Source: Apoderus coryli (taxonomy: Eukaryota; Arthropoda; Insecta; Coleoptera; Attelabidae). From it: DNA of 64,000 nucleotides. The stretch's first letter is position 1; every line of letters begins with the position of its first letter. A program made the position numbers and the translations under genes. The notes under the pieces were generated by a model that did not search any database, was not told the origin of the DNA, and saw only the letters and a program-made list of their open reading frames with translations. The DNA is taken from contig OU452203.1 in assembly GCA_911728435.2 (NCBI GenBank), positions 11,553,651-11,617,650 on the forward strand, read 5' to 3'. Shown in pieces: positions 12,835 through 25,394 of the stretch.

Positions 12835-14104
12835 TATTTGAATAATAATAATAATGCCTTTTTTTTTGGTGAAATTACAAAAATACAATGATTTTAAAAT
12901 ATGTTCTACGTCACATGAAAATGGTGGCGAAATTCAACAGGCTCTTCCATTTAACCACCATTAAGCTATTGAAATTCAACAATTTGTACAGATAATGAAG
13001 TAATACATTCATAGAAAAACCATAGAAGCATTATTCTGCATTATTACAATTTTTAGCCTACTAATCCTAAGAACTATCATTACACATGAAGAAATACAAA
13101 ATCATCATATCAAATTAATGAACGATCGATCGCTACACTCTTTGATTAAATAGAAATTTTTTAAGATCCCTCTTAAAAGCAGTCAAGGATGGCAGATTCC
13201 TAATACTCAGTGGTATTGAATTATAGATCTTTACTGCATTGTAGTGAAAGGACCGCTGAAACTGAGCAGTCCGATGTCTCGGGGCTGTATAAAAGACACT
13301 AGTCCTGGTATCTCAGTTATGTACATCTGTACCCCTCAGCAGTTTAGAATGCAAATATACAGGCTCCCGTATGGTATTAATCTTAAATGTCAGGCATGCC
13401 AAATGCTGTTGAAATCTCTCATGTAAACTAACTCTGTTGTAGTCTGATGGAAATGACCGGAAATGTGATCGTACTTTCTCAGATTATAACAAAAACGCAC
13501 GCACCAGTTTTGTATATTTTGTAAACTTTTCCCATCTTTATAGAGAAGTGCTGGCCAATACACAGTATTACCATAATTTAATTTTGATAGAATGAGAGAT
13601 TCACAAAGCCTGAGTTTAGTATTGATATCAAATATGTCCCTATTCATATACAACACCTTCAGGCTGCCGTAACATGTTTGCAATAACGCATTTATTTGCT
13701 TAGAAAATCTCAAATCATCATTAAGATAAATACCGAGACTTTTCGCACAATCAACAAAAGTTAGAACTTCCCTGTTAAGCACTACACTAAACAATGGATT
13801 CCGAATGATAGTAGACCTTTGTGGTCCAAACATTAGTAATTGGCATGAGCATTGGATATGCTTTGATAGTTTCAAGGTCCCGATTTATAGAGTCTGCAGC
13901 CACAACGGCGTCGGAATAAGAATAGTACATTTGTGTATCATCAGCGTACTGATGTATACAACAGTTTTTCAGTGACTTATGAAAATCAGATGTATATAGA
14001 GAATAAAAGTGGAGATAAAACACTTCCCTGCGGAACACCTCTTGTAGAATGAACTTTTGAACTTGAAGAATATGAGAGATGTATTGAAACTTGATACTAT
14101 TCAA
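12835..14104 (-). mobile_element. 5'-truncated LINE with reverse transcriptase remnants
   Basis: From the upstream side on the minus strand: a degraded GVPQGSVLSPLLF-like block (about 14040), then H-Q-Y-A-D-D-T-Q-M-Y-Y-S-Y with an intact YADD, then SINRDLETIKAY. A shift leads to a 161-codon frame (13390-13875) with LGIYLNDDLRFSKQINALLQ and L-S-K-L-N-Y-G-N-T-V-Y, and lastly A-V-K-I-Y-N-S-I-P-L-S-I-R before a stop (about 13145). The tail is (AAT)n at 12841-12855. The layout matches the 5041-6121 insertion, so both may belong to one family. Confidence 0.8.
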
Positions 14105-16059
14105 TAAATTATTGAACTTGAAGAGTATGGTAGTGGTTCCCTATAGATACCTAATAATGAACATGACCGGACAATGAGTGGAGATGTCAGCTCATCTGGG
14201 AGGTAAACTCATTACAATTTCAACAAAATCTTTATTTTGATTTCACAAAAAAAGAAATAGAAAGGTGGATAAATTTCATTGGAGCTTCCTGTATTATATT
14301 AAGCAACATATAGATCCTGGAAAGCATTCGTAGTTTTTCTAGTGTGATGCAGGATGCGTATCCAAATTTCTTGGAAATCTCCCAAATGAATCCTGCAACC
14401 ACTTATAACATCTTCAACAGTTTATCATTCTAAATATAAGATTTCTTAAACAGCCAACTTAATTATCTATATCATCGACAAGTATTTTTTATGGAAATAC
14501 TCGATTCTGATAACAAATGTTTCTTCATATACTTTCTGAAGTTTTAAAATGGTTTTAAAGTATAAGATTGCAAAAAAACTAAATTAAAACCTGGGTACAT
14601 GCACATACCGGTGCAGAAAGAAGCTTTATAGTCTCATTTCTTAACTAAATTTCGAAAATGCATTACCACAATAACGAAAGTTTACAAACAAGTAAATATA
14701 TTGGGAACCTAATAAAGAACTTTCCACTTTAAAAGTTGTTGCCGCTTAACTCTAAAAATGGCAAAATTTATTACAGAAAACAGGGGAGTATATATGTGTA
14801 GCCCGCTCCGGGAACACCATAAGAAAATTATAATAAGATTTTCATTATTTCTCCATCCAATTGCTAAAATTTTTGGAAAAAATATGAGTGTTTTAACAGA
14901 AAATAATACGTTTTAATCTAATGCTTTGATAAATGAGTCAAAGTCATAGAGTTTTTGTAATTAAATCATCATACGATATGTGATGTTTTTGCTGCACTTT
15001 TTATTTATCTTTCTTGCCTCACCAGCATCGTCTGATTTTATATTGAATTCGTTTCCATTCGCTAATTGCGCACACGTTCTAATACGTAATTATATTATCA
15101 TTTATACCACAGCATGGATCGTAGTGTGCATGTGCTCAGCGTCAGCTTTAAACACAGCAGGAATAGAAATTCAGCTACAAATTTAATGTTTACTGAACAA
15201 ATTTACCAAATCACTGTTTGGACTCCCTAATATTGGATAATGGAATCATGCAACAAGCTACAGGCAGCGAATGTTAACATTGCATTGTTGTGGGTACAAT
15301 TTCTACTGATAAAGTTTGTTTCTGTCACCAAAACGACTTTTGCGGTTATGTCGCATTTTTTGAGTATTATATTTCTTAAGTCCTTAATTAACCTAAAGTT
15401 TGTCTAATTTAAATCACAAATCGTAAAGAGTAGTTAATAGTTTTGGAAACTGAAAAATATTGCTATTCTTGCGCTACTTCAGCTCTGAAGCGGTGAAACA
15501 AATTCACACCTTTGTCTGAAGTCCACGACATTTAGTGCAAATGTCTGACTTCATTGTCTGTTCCAGCATGTTTAGTGATATTGGCTGTTAGAATGTTCAT
15601 TTAAAAGCATTACCGGATGCAAGACATACGTCGTACATATGCCTCTAAGTATGAGCATATTTAATTATTCCTGCAGCAATTTTAATCGCATGACTATCAA
15701 CGTACGCTTCAACAGAATGACAAATTGAAACCAAATCCATTTTGAAACTTAGTACGCTGGTAATCTTTCGAGAAGGTATTCAACTTATTATGTCTTGCAT
15801 GAGTGCTCAAATTGTATAACTACATGCAGACGATATCGAAAGTCTCGAAATCGGTGTTCTCCCAATAGACCATATCATGAATCAGGTATTTCTTCACTAA
15901 TTTTACGTTATCTTGCGGTAGTTCCGCAACTGATGAAATGAACCTTAGTCGAAAAAACAAGCGTCATCTAAACCATAACAAAATGCAAAGACATTTCTAT
16001 ATAGACCTAGAACCCTTACTGGTCTCGCATTTATTGCGATTGATTAGGTCTGACTATCT
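14105..16059. other. No gene recognised apart from a SINE piece
   Basis: AT-rich. The ORF at 14980-15186 begins with a hydrophobic stretch but has no recognisable relative or clear gene context, so I do not call it. Confidence 0.45.
14785..14822 (-). mobile_element. SINE fragment, copy 1
   Basis: The minus strand reads CCCGGAGCGGGCTACACATA with TATACTCCC downstream, matching the 3' part of the tRNA-like element at 42440-42510 (CCCCGGACGGGCTACACTTA). Only the region after the B box is preserved here. Confidence 0.5.
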
Positions 16060-16625
16060 TCGTGAAAAGTCCATGTACAGTAATGGAATTTGTTTCTTTC
16101 GAACTTTATGGTTCTCATCAGTATGGCGAAGAAGTCATAGAACATAATAGTGTTTTGTTTGTGTATCCTACAGCTGCTGCTGGCTTCGGCTTATGATGAT
16201 TTGAGTAAGTCTTGCGGCTTCTCTTCATCAGCAGACCTGGGAACCATTATATTGGTATGAGTTCTTGCGCAGATTTTGCGCGGCTTGAACTGGTTAGTTT
16301 ACAGCTATTCGCATATAGCCATACCAGAGTGCCAAACTCTATATCGCTGTAGCCGTGCACAATTTGTTCAAGAACTCGAACCAATATAACATAATTTTAA
16401 TTATGTTTTTAAATTGTATTTTGTTAATTAAATTTCTCCATTGTATTTACTATATTTTAGTAGGATTGTGTAAAATCACACCTTTTATCAAAATTTCATG
16501 TGCAAATGTCAGACTTCACATCTCAGTGCAATATTGGTTGCTAAGTGTTAGTTCGTTGACCTTCCAATTTTCTGGAATAAAATAGGGCCTTGGTAGTACC
16601 TATTTAAACATTATTATTTTTCGCT

Positions 16626-16890
16626 TTGGAGGTTGATTTTGCTGATCCACTTCTTATCACTCGTCACACTTATTTTTCGAGTAAACATCGGGCTTGCTAC
16701 TGTTCACTGATTCTCGCTTCTTTGTGCAAGTTGTTTTGGCACCCACCTCGCGCAAATGTTCTTATATTGCAGCTTATGGCGAATAAATTTATGGATAGTT
16801 CCAATACTTGCAGATACTTTTTCAGCTATCATGTCAAACGTTTGGCTTCTGTTGTCTCAGATTAGCCCCGTCGATACTTTTTGGGTCATT
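16626..16890 (-). pseudogene. mariner transposase fragment, N-terminal to mid region
   Basis: The minus strand reads D-N-R-S-Q-T-F-D-M-I-A-E-K-V, then ASIGTIHKFIRHKLQYKNIC, then A-R-W-V-P-K-Q-L. This is the second helix-turn-helix and the RKVCARWVPxxL linker of mariner transposases. Two in-frame stops flank the block. The catalytic region is not present. Confidence 0.8.
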
Positions 16891-19859
16891 TTTAACATCT
16901 TTTCATGGATCTCACACCCTTAAACACTTCCTGCTACTAAAAATCTAATCTCAGCACGTGGTTCTTCCGCGATGCAAATTTCGATCGAACTTGACATCTT
17001 GAACTGACGGAATCATAGGTAATGTTTTCACAATCAAATTATGCAGCTGCTGAGATGTTATCCCAAGTATGAACCATGCCAACATCAATCCTCAAAGCTC
17101 GTTTTAATTTATAAAAACGTTTTTAACTTACATCATTTTGTCTCATTAATTACTGATTGATTCTCATTATATGAAATATAATTTGCGTATAGTTTTTGAT
17201 TTAAAAGGAGAGGCACGGCATAGATTTTGAAATTAAAAAGACTTGGTGTGTGTGGTGAAATTAACCCAATAACTAAATCCTAACGATACTAGACATCGAC
17301 GTACACTCACTGAGTGGGCAGTTGAGGCTTGATCCTGATTTTGGGGAAAAGTACCGTTTAAAATACATTTACTAAATAGAGTTAGATGCAAAAAAAAATC
17401 AATATTATCCTTAACTATTTTAGAATTTATATTGTAAGTACATCAATATCAAGTATAGGTAGAAAATCAAATGAAGACACAGGCATACCTATTTTGTTTA
17501 GAATTTATTCCTGAGTAATATTATGGAATGCAAGATAACGCAAAATAACATCCGCGATCGTAGCGAAATGCTTATTGAAATCATGAGCTGATTTCCTATT
17601 TTTTGTATTCAAAGAATATTCTTTTTCAATTTTTTATATAGATTATATGTATTACTGGTCCTTGCAGTATCAGCCACAATTTGTTAAGTCGAGAGTTGAC
17701 GGAATGGATCTTACAAACAGATGGCTTCAACAATACTGTGCTACACTCCACACTTTGTGTGAAACAGGGAAAGTTCCAAGGCTCTGTTATATCGTGAGGT
17801 CAAATAAGCGCACATATCTTGTTATTTGACGCCTCCAATTTTTTTCTCTAGAACTTTGGAATCCACAAGTGTATACCGATAATCCACAGGCGGTTTGCGC
17901 TTTTAATACGCGTCATTGATGAAATTCAGCCAATTCTAGGAGACACAGTGATACAAAATTGTATCTTCAGAATTCAAGCCACCCGACAAACCGCGGCAGA
18001 TATTAGGTAGGTAGATATAATTTTAAAAACACGATGTATTACAATAAAATTATATAGATTTGTCAGTTTAATTTACACGATTTTCTCAATTTGGGCTGGT
18101 GATATATTTAAATCAGAGTTGATAGTTTTAAAAGGGTGTTTAGCACCATTTTCAATCAAGAACTGACTTGTTATTTCTGATAACTGTTAATGACTACCAA
18201 TAATAGCATAGAGATTTCCATAAACCACTCGACCAATTAACAATATAAAGCAACTTATAAATATAAATCTGGCCTGCCCCACCCGATATAGACATTTTGC
18301 TTGTTGTATGCGGTTTTTCTGTGGCTTATCATCGCTCACACTACATGGTATGAAAGGAAACATCAAAACAACCATGATTGATGGTTTTGTCGAGACGAGA
18401 AAGCAAAAAAAAAATAATCATAGTAATAATAATGAAAAAACGGAAATAGGACAAATAAGCTGATATCATTCCAACAATGACTTGCCAAAAACCTTTGTTC
18501 TTTTCAAAATAACATGGTAAAATAACGACTACTCATGTAATGACCTTTTTACATAGTAATATAACATGTTGAGTTACTAATATTCTAAATAATATTTGGT
18601 TGATTTCTAGCAATAAATTTATATTTATAGAAATAAAAACCAAATGCATTGACAACTGCTACATTCCTGTTAAATTACTTTTATGCTACCTGTTAGCAAA
18701 TCTTGATACGTCTCATACCAGGTATTATGAAAAGCATTTTTCATAATAACTGCGCTTACCTGATGTCAGCGTAAATATAATTTACGCTGCTGATGTGTAC
18801 TACTTCCCCTTGCTTCTTCCATATTAAAGTATGAGATATTATAATATATTGTATTATTAAAAAAACAATATTTTACTGTACCTACCCATTTATTTTTGAT
18901 AAAAATAGGTAGGTACCTACTAATTAATAACCGTATATATATTTTTTTAATTTGTTCACTACTTTTTTAGATTTGAAAACTTCAATTAAATATGTAGGTA
19001 ACTAAATAGAAAGACTAATTTGTATTCAAAATATGAAAACTTTAAGCTTCCCGAAAAGTAAATAAAAATAATTAGCATAGCACTAGAAATTTGCGACTGT
19101 GTGATAGAGATAGATATAATCAACATAATATTCGACATATAGGTACAAAACATCTATATGAACCGTGCTCTTCTTCTTATAGTGTTTTTTTAATGGCGAG
19201 ATTCGCATGCTATGCTTAGTACAATTAAACGCTGGCAACTATGTTTATACGAAGAGAGATAGGTGGTTGTATAGTGGGTATATGCCAGATGGCAGTGTTG
19301 CCCATTGTTGCTGAATAATAGATGAAAATGCTTTGAGGCACGCTTCATCTGCATAAGAACGTGTATGATAAATAACTAGGCTATTGGTGTGTCACAGGAC
19401 ACAAGCACTGGCAAGGGTGTCAACTGCCGCATACAGGGAAGAGAGAGACCGAAATAAATAATTGTTTACTATTATTACACCAATAAAAAAAGAAGGAAAT
19501 ACCTATAGGTATGTAAATTAAGTATGTTAAATAGGTGTATAGGATAAAGCATGCTACAGATGAAAACGAAATTCAAATTTACAGTTTTATGATAAAGCAG
19601 GTTGAAAATTAATTAATTAATTTATACTTTAAATTTTATATGGAGAAAAATAATTACACAATAAAATAGAATTAAATACTTAAATATTATTAATTTTACT
19701 GATTATTTAGGTGAAGCGTTGCTTCACTTGCTTCATAGGACAAGTCGCCACTGTTAGGTAGGTATTTCATTATTTACAAAAATTTATCAAATTAACTCAG
19801 GTAATAGAGGTCTGAAACTTAAAACCCTAGAACCGTTTATACTTACCAAATCAATGTTC
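16891..19859. other. No gene recognised
   Basis: AT-rich DNA with small chance ORFs (17647-17829, 18187-18375). Small hairpins lie at 18719-18747 (TTATGAAAA/TTTTCATAA) and 18770-18791 (AGCGTAAAT/ATTTACGCT). GTAGGTA runs are frequent. I see no supported exon. Confidence 0.45.
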
Positions 19860-20262
19860 CATAAACATCAAGAACCATTTTATGTCGGCTCCGAAGTAAC
19901 CATGTTTTATATCCAGTATTCTAACACAAAATTGGATTACAACAAACAAAAAATTGTGAATGTGGAGAGACTGGTAATCTTGAACATATATTATTAATGT
20001 ACTTATAAACAACCTCATATTGAGGAATTATACAATAGAATTGTGGAAGTTGGTGGGTCACTCCGCTCGAACTTATTGCAAACGTTTAATTGTAAAGAAT
20101 TGTATGTACATATCTATAATTTTTTTGTAAATAGTAAAACCAAAATCTAAACAGCAGGGGGAAAATACAAAATTTATATAATATATAAATTTTATATTAT
20201 GTATATAAATATATACCTATATAACAAAAAAAACTAATAATAATAATAATAATAAATTCTTA
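19860..20262 (+). mobile_element. LINE 3' end with zinc-knuckle remnant and (TAA)n tail
   Basis: The plus strand reads C-E-C-G-E-T-G-N-L-E-H-I-L-L-M, the CxCGExxxxEHIL motif at the C-terminus of RNase-H-bearing LINEs. It is followed by stop-rich 3' sequence and a terminal (TAA)n/(AAT)n tract at 20233-20254. A TAA-repeat tail fits I-clade elements. The domain is broken by stops. Confidence 0.6.
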
Positions 20263-20500
20263 ACTAACAGGAAAACCAGTTCTAAGTCCACAATAAGACT
20301 CTGTAATCCGAATTTTGTTATAATCAAATTTTATCGAATCGATCATGGATGTGTTGTTACAAACATATAAACTCCAAGATTGGGGAGTTGTCTAGTTGGT
20401 TTTCGCCAGTGCCATTAACCCTAGATAGAATACATGAAATATATACACATTAATGGATACATAGGGTATTGGAATACCTTGACGGAGTACCGAGACAGAA

Positions 20501-20670
20501 ACTGTGGCTTCAGGTGGATTTATCGAGGAATATCATTGAAACGATGGATCGCTTTAAAATATTATAGAAAGAAGACTTCACACAAAATATTTACACCATG
20601 ATTTTTTTAAATATTAAAGAGATCCATCGTTTCAATGGTATTCCTCGATAAAACCACCTGAACCCACAGT
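20501..20670. repeat. Inverted repeat, 50-bp arms
   Basis: Arms 20501-20550 and 20621-20670 are reverse complements with three mismatches, separated by 70 bp. The right arm reads as coding sequence of the degraded ORF that follows, so the left arm is an inverted duplicate of it. Confidence 0.85.
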
Positions 20671-21030
20671 TCTTGAAATAAGGGCTCTAAAATATACACC
20701 AGAAGGTGTTATATATTACAAGACAGATTTTGATTCAGATTACCAACCTTTAAGAAAAACAAAATCTTTTACTGTAAATAGTGTAAATAATGTTAATTAT
20801 AAAAATCTGTATTCCTCCAAACCCAAAATTTCGTTCGAAAAATAGGAACCGCTTCTGGCCATCACCGAAGTTATGGGTTCAGATTATCACGACTTCTATA
20901 AAAAATTACCACATGAAGTTGGTAAGAAAACTAAATCTAAATACCACAATTTCTACAATAAACCTATTGCAACTTTACTTCATAATTTCTCTCAGTTCGT
21001 AGATTCATTTGGGTCGCATACACAAGTTTA
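20622..21030 (+). pseudogene. Degraded ORF of unknown, probably retroelement, origin
   Basis: Frames joined by eye give D-P-S-F-Q-W-Y-S-S-I-K-P-P-E-P, then TVLEIRALKYTPEGVIYYKT and D-F-D-S-D-Y-Q-P-L-R-K, a stop at about 20843, then in a shifted frame SDYHDFYKKLPHEVGKKTK. The regular residue pattern over about 130 codons suggests a former protein. I cannot name the family. The inverted duplicate on its left flank and surrounding repeats favour a transposon protein over a host gene. Confidence 0.35.
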
Positions 21031-21089
21031 GCAGAACTTAGTGGACCTCGAACTTCCTCGGTCTTTATTCTTTATTCCTTATTTTTGAA

Positions 21090-21900
21090 CGTTCACTACT
21101 GAATGGCGACCACCCGATACCGTTCTGCTCTATACCCTGACCGCCTTACTGGATTCAGCATTTATATGAGGAACAAAAGCTAATCTAGAAGTTGAACACA
21201 ACTCCAAAATCGGTCATATAGAAACATCCCTGAAGAACGGTCTGGCCAAGACTTAACAGCAGTCAGGCCATTCTGAAGCTGAATACAGTTCTGAAGAAAA
21301 CACATGTGTAAACCTTAAAATCATCAGCTAAAAATGGCTTACTAACCGGTATATGATCGTCAGGTCGTCGTTAAAAGTGCGAAACATCCGTCGGCCTAAA
21401 TTGGATTCCTTGGGGAGCTGCACATTATATATATATATATATATATATGATTTGTAAAAATTATAATAAACCAACTGCTGTGTCTATAGAGAAAAAAGTG
21501 ACCTAAGGATATCAACAAACCCATAATCGGCAAGCTTCTGAATAAGTAGTGACACTATGCAACCTGTGTAAAGGCTCACAAAAATTCGTAGGCACCACAT
21601 GGAAATACCGCCCCTGTCCAGAACTTGAGACACCTGTTGATAAAATGTCGGTAAGTCAGTGTAGACCTCTCAGACATAAAGCCGTGTTAGTTTAGAGACA
21701 AGATAAGCACGGGAGCGATTAGGAGTAACCACCAAATCGGAAACTCAGGCGTCCTGATTAAAAATTCAGGATAATGGAGACTACCAACACTCCTATACAG
21801 CCTTTCACACAATGACCGGATATTATGAACTGTAACTAAAATATTCAAACCTATTTGCCAATTTGTCGACAAATTTGCTCAATTTATCTCAAACCCTTTG
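21090..21900 (-). pseudogene. Heavily decayed LINE reverse transcriptase
   Basis: Minus-strand frames show a degraded palm motif A-D-D-F-K-V-Y-T (about 21330), preceded upstream by a remnant ending L-A-D-Y-G-F-V-D-I-L (about 21510). Stops and shifts are frequent. A (TA)n microsatellite (21429-21449) has expanded inside it. Identification rests on the ADDxKVY and DYG patterns and their order and is moderate only. Confidence 0.5.
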
Positions 21901-22237
21901 TATTAGAACTATTAAAGAGATAATGTATTTAAATGATTCACCAACACAATTTGGTATTCAACATTGTTAAATTCCGTAAAGGTTCATAATTTAATAAAAA
22001 GCAAATAGATAATATGCCTATATGGTATTGCCGTAGAGCCACAGCAATTTATTTTCCAGTGGAAATCAGCTTTATTTGCTTTATACCAATTACCGTATTA
22101 TTATTATTTCTGTACATATGCATAGGCGCCGACTTGGAAAAATGTTGCGGGTCAGATAAGCCAAAAATTAGTTAGTTTACCTATTAAGGTGTTTTTTTAG
22201 AGGCGGAAAACTTAATTTTATATCATGAATATTTGAT

Positions 22238-22430
22238 TATGATCTCATGGCTGGCACTCTTCGCAGTAAATTAGGATATATTTCGGCAAAATTACGTTGA
22301 ATGTAGGCTTCTAAATGCTCAATTGTTTCTATTTTATCGGTGTAGACATGCGACTTTACATATCCCCAGAGAAAATAATTCAGTGACGTCAAATCGCACG
22401 AACAAGGTGTCCAGTTAACAGATCCATTTC
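22238..22430 (-). pseudogene. Tc1/mariner-superfamily transposase C-terminal fragment
   Basis: The minus strand reads C-D-L-T-S-L-N-Y-F-L-W-G-Y-V-K-S, then H-V-Y-T-D-K-I-E-T-I-E-H-L, ending in a stop. The (P)DLTPLDYFLWGYVKSxVY block contains the last catalytic acidic region of a DDE transposase group common in insects. The N-terminal two thirds are missing. Confidence 0.75.
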
Positions 22431-22497
22431 ATGAACTTAACCGGATGCAAAATATTTCTTTCATAATTATTGCATCGTGCGCTGTTTGGCAAAATAT

Positions 22498-22612
22498 TAA
22501 TAATAATCAACTTTATTGTCATAAAGAATTTACATTTTCTTGTAGACAAAGTCAAAATCAGCACTCAAAATGTGGACTTATCAATTAGAAAAAAACATGT
22601 TATAGTATATTA
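22498..22612 (-). mobile_element. LINE 3'UTR fragment
   Basis: AATAATAATCAACTTTATTG, followed by CATAAAGAATTTACA and TTCTTGTAGACAAAGTCA, matches 63900-63955 closely. It starts with an (AAT)n tract like the other minus-strand LINE ends here. Only 3'UTR is present. Confidence 0.55.
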
Positions 22613-22618
22613 AGTATT

Positions 22619-23258
22619 AAGGGCGGTAAAGCATTCGTTGCAGGCCGCCGCTGTATAGACGCACGAGTGAGCGAAGCGAGCGAGGGCAGCTATACAGCGA
22701 AGGGCTGCAGCGGCTTTACCGCCAGTGGTGCTTACAACTGTTTTTCGCCTGCCTCTTCATACTACAATATTAAACCAAAAGAACTTTATTTTAATAATTA
22801 ATTATTACTGTTATGAACTGACAGTTTTTGACAGTAATTAATGGGAGTATCTTTTGACGTACATGATAATAGGCGTTATCCTTTGACAAACTCAGATCAG
22901 ATAAACTTATGTGACAGGCTCACATGTCAATGTTGAGTATTTTAAATGTAGAAAAAAACTGTCAAATTATTATCTGAGCGTGTACGCTATAGAAATTTGA
23001 TTTTATAATCTTAGGTATATTTCGGTACTGCAATAATAATTAAAAAGTGATTACTAATTAATAATGGACAATTTTAAATAATTAAATGAGTTTAGTGGAA
23101 TGGCAGACGACTACCTAAGTAAAATTAAGTTAAGTGAGTGAAAACTACTGATGTTAACGTTATTATTGGAAATCTAACAGTAGCGCCATCTATGAAAAAA
23201 AAATAAAAAGAGCGGGCGCTAATTGGTCATTTACCGCCCGCATATGCGGGCGGTAAAA
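22619..23258. repeat. GC-rich palindromic element (fold-back-like)
   Basis: The left end (22619-22722) is a long imperfect palindrome bounded by GGGCGGTAAAGC and GGCTTTACCGCC. It contains an inner pair CGCTGTATAG/CTATACAGCG around GAGTGAGCGAAGCGAGCGAG. The right end (23231-23258) is a perfect 28-nt palindrome, TTTACCGCCCGCAT and its complement. The interior is ordinary AT-rich DNA. TTTTTCGCCTGCCT (22741) and its complement (23271) also recur near the ends. No coding content is visible, so this is probably a non-autonomous element. Confidence 0.65.
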
Positions 23259-24300
23259 CTCTGGTTAAGGGCAGGCAGGCGAAAAAATACATTATATGAA
23301 TATAGGGCTTTGTTCTGCTGAAACCATATATCTGCAAACACTAATGTCTCGCAATGATATCTCTACATTATAGTATTTTACATATGGATTTGCATCACTA
23401 TCCTCACAAAATTGAACAGGAGTCGACTGATTATGCAAGATACGCTCATTAAGTGCTCGCACAACAACGTTTGGATAACGGTTTTTCAATGATGAGGCTT
23501 ATTGTTTGCTTGGTGGATATGTCAATTATTGGAACTGGGACAGTGAAAATCCACAAATGACTGTCGAAAAACCGCTGAATCCCTAACAAATTTACTCTAT
23601 GATTTGCCATTTGATCTGACCGTGTGATAAGCTCTTGTGAAAATGGAAAATGATGTGACACAAGCCATCAATTCTGATAACATGGCTTTTACAGAAATTG
23701 GTCGATTTAGCCTAACTGTTGGCTAGCTAATCTTAGCTTAGCAACATTTGTTTGTAGAATATTGAACTAGGGTTTCGTCCAATATAGCCGGATGAGTTTG
23801 CCTGAGTTTATGACATAGGTAAATCAATTCTGCAGTGGGTCTGTTTTCTTGTAGAGAAATCTACCTCTCGATTTCGAAATTTCTATTATAGAAAGCCACA
23901 GTCACTTTAAAAGTTACTCTGTGTTGTCGTCGACTACTCTTCGGCAAGTTTTGGTACACAATATTAAACGACCTAAAAACTATTACCAGGAATTTGGTTA
24001 TTTTTAAGGATTTATTGTCATTTGGAATTATTTTTTTAGTGCTTTTTCAGTTTTGGCATTTTTAACGAGGAGTTTATCTTTTAAGGACAAATAAAAGGCG
24101 TCTGCTCCACAAATTTTTACATATTTTATTTGTTCGTTTAATGATTGAGTGATTTTATTGTTCTTATTATTAGTTTATTCACATGTAGCGGGCTGGTGCA
24201 TTTTACTTTAGCAATCAATCATGCTGTCAGTGATTGTTGCCAAGCCTTTGAGGAGGAAGGGAGGTTACAAGAAATTCGAAATTAAAATATAGAGAGTCAT
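23259..24300. other. No gene recognised
   Basis: Overlapping minus-strand ORFs (23292-23489, 23449-23661) have no recognisable motif. A stretch at 24095-24125 (minus strand TTTGTGGAGCAGACG) resembles the block downstream of the hammerhead-like motifs at 45257 and 54643. Confidence 0.4.
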
Positions 24301-24303
24301 ATA

Positions 24304-24482
24304 ATGAGAGAAGCAAGTGAACCCTTTTCAATAGAGGAGACACGGTTTCATGAACTCCTCATGCTTGATAAGGATATGTCTCAGTATGTTTTTAATAGAA
24401 TTCTTCCACATTTGGAAAATCAACATATTCCTACTGCTGTGACAACCTTTATAAAAAAATTGGAGACATTCCTTAGTTGAAC
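24304..24482 (+). pseudogene. PIF/Harbinger transposase N-terminal fragment
   Basis: The plus strand reads E-P-F-S-I-E-E-T-R-F-H-E-L-L, then L-D-K-D-M-S-Q-Y-V-F, then R-I-L-P-H-L, then T-A-V-T-T-F-I-K-K-L, and a stop. The (D)PFSLxExRFxELYRL-x-(R/K)-xxxxxL--L-P-x(n)-TA(V/I)---KxL order is the N-terminal region of Harbinger-type transposases. The DDE domain is not present. Confidence 0.6.
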
Positions 24483-25390
24483 ATCACATGGAAGTTTTGA
24501 ATGGCCTATTTTGTTTATAAATAAACTCCCTAGTAATTTCTTAATAGGTTACAGGAATTTCTGGCTTTTTGTTGTCTTCTAAAGTAATCTTTATTGAAAC
24601 CCCTGTCACCTACGGGGTACCTATTGCCTAAAGAGTGGTCTCAAACCAGAAAACTATTATTTTAACGATGCTATATTGACCCAATCATGAGTAACAACCA
24701 CAACTTGTATCTTTCGCCATAACACACATATCATGTGTATCAAAAAGGTACAGCTGAGTGACCTTAAAAGACTCTTTGTATTGCAGAAATACACACATAA
24801 CCACACATTGTTACTATTATCACATTTTGTTAGCGTTCATTCAACAGTGAAGCATTGATACATATATATTGATGTTATATAACACACATACAATGCTTTG
24901 CTATGTCTCTATCAAATATTGCTGGTAATTTGGATTTATGCATGCCACCGGATATAATACATCAGATTTCTTTTACTCGAACACATTAAGGGTATATTTG
25001 GTAAGATACACATTTTAGTTTTTAAGAAATTCAGGTTTCTTTAGAGGCAACATTAAAAATTATACAACCTGCATCAGTGACATTCATTTTTATATAATGC
25101 CATTTTTGGCATTATAAGCGAAATATCAGCAATTTTTACTCACCTGACTGTGATGCTCGTTCTTTTTACAAATTCGATTGTCAGTTGACTGAGAAATCAA
25201 TCTCAGTATAAACAGTGTGTGGTTCCTTTTATAGGAAATGCGAGTGATGATCATGTCACATCACCAGACTAATCTGGGTTTCTAGAATGATAAAGCCTAT
25301 TATTTCCGTATATTTTATGACTGACGTTTTCATACTGACAGGCGAAACATATCACAGAACAACTAAGTACTAAGTAGTCGATCAAATAGC
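24483..25390. other. No gene recognised
   Basis: AT-rich. It includes the dispersed repeat piece 25119-25212, related to 11505-11594. Confidence 0.5.
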
Positions 25391-25394
25391 AGTG

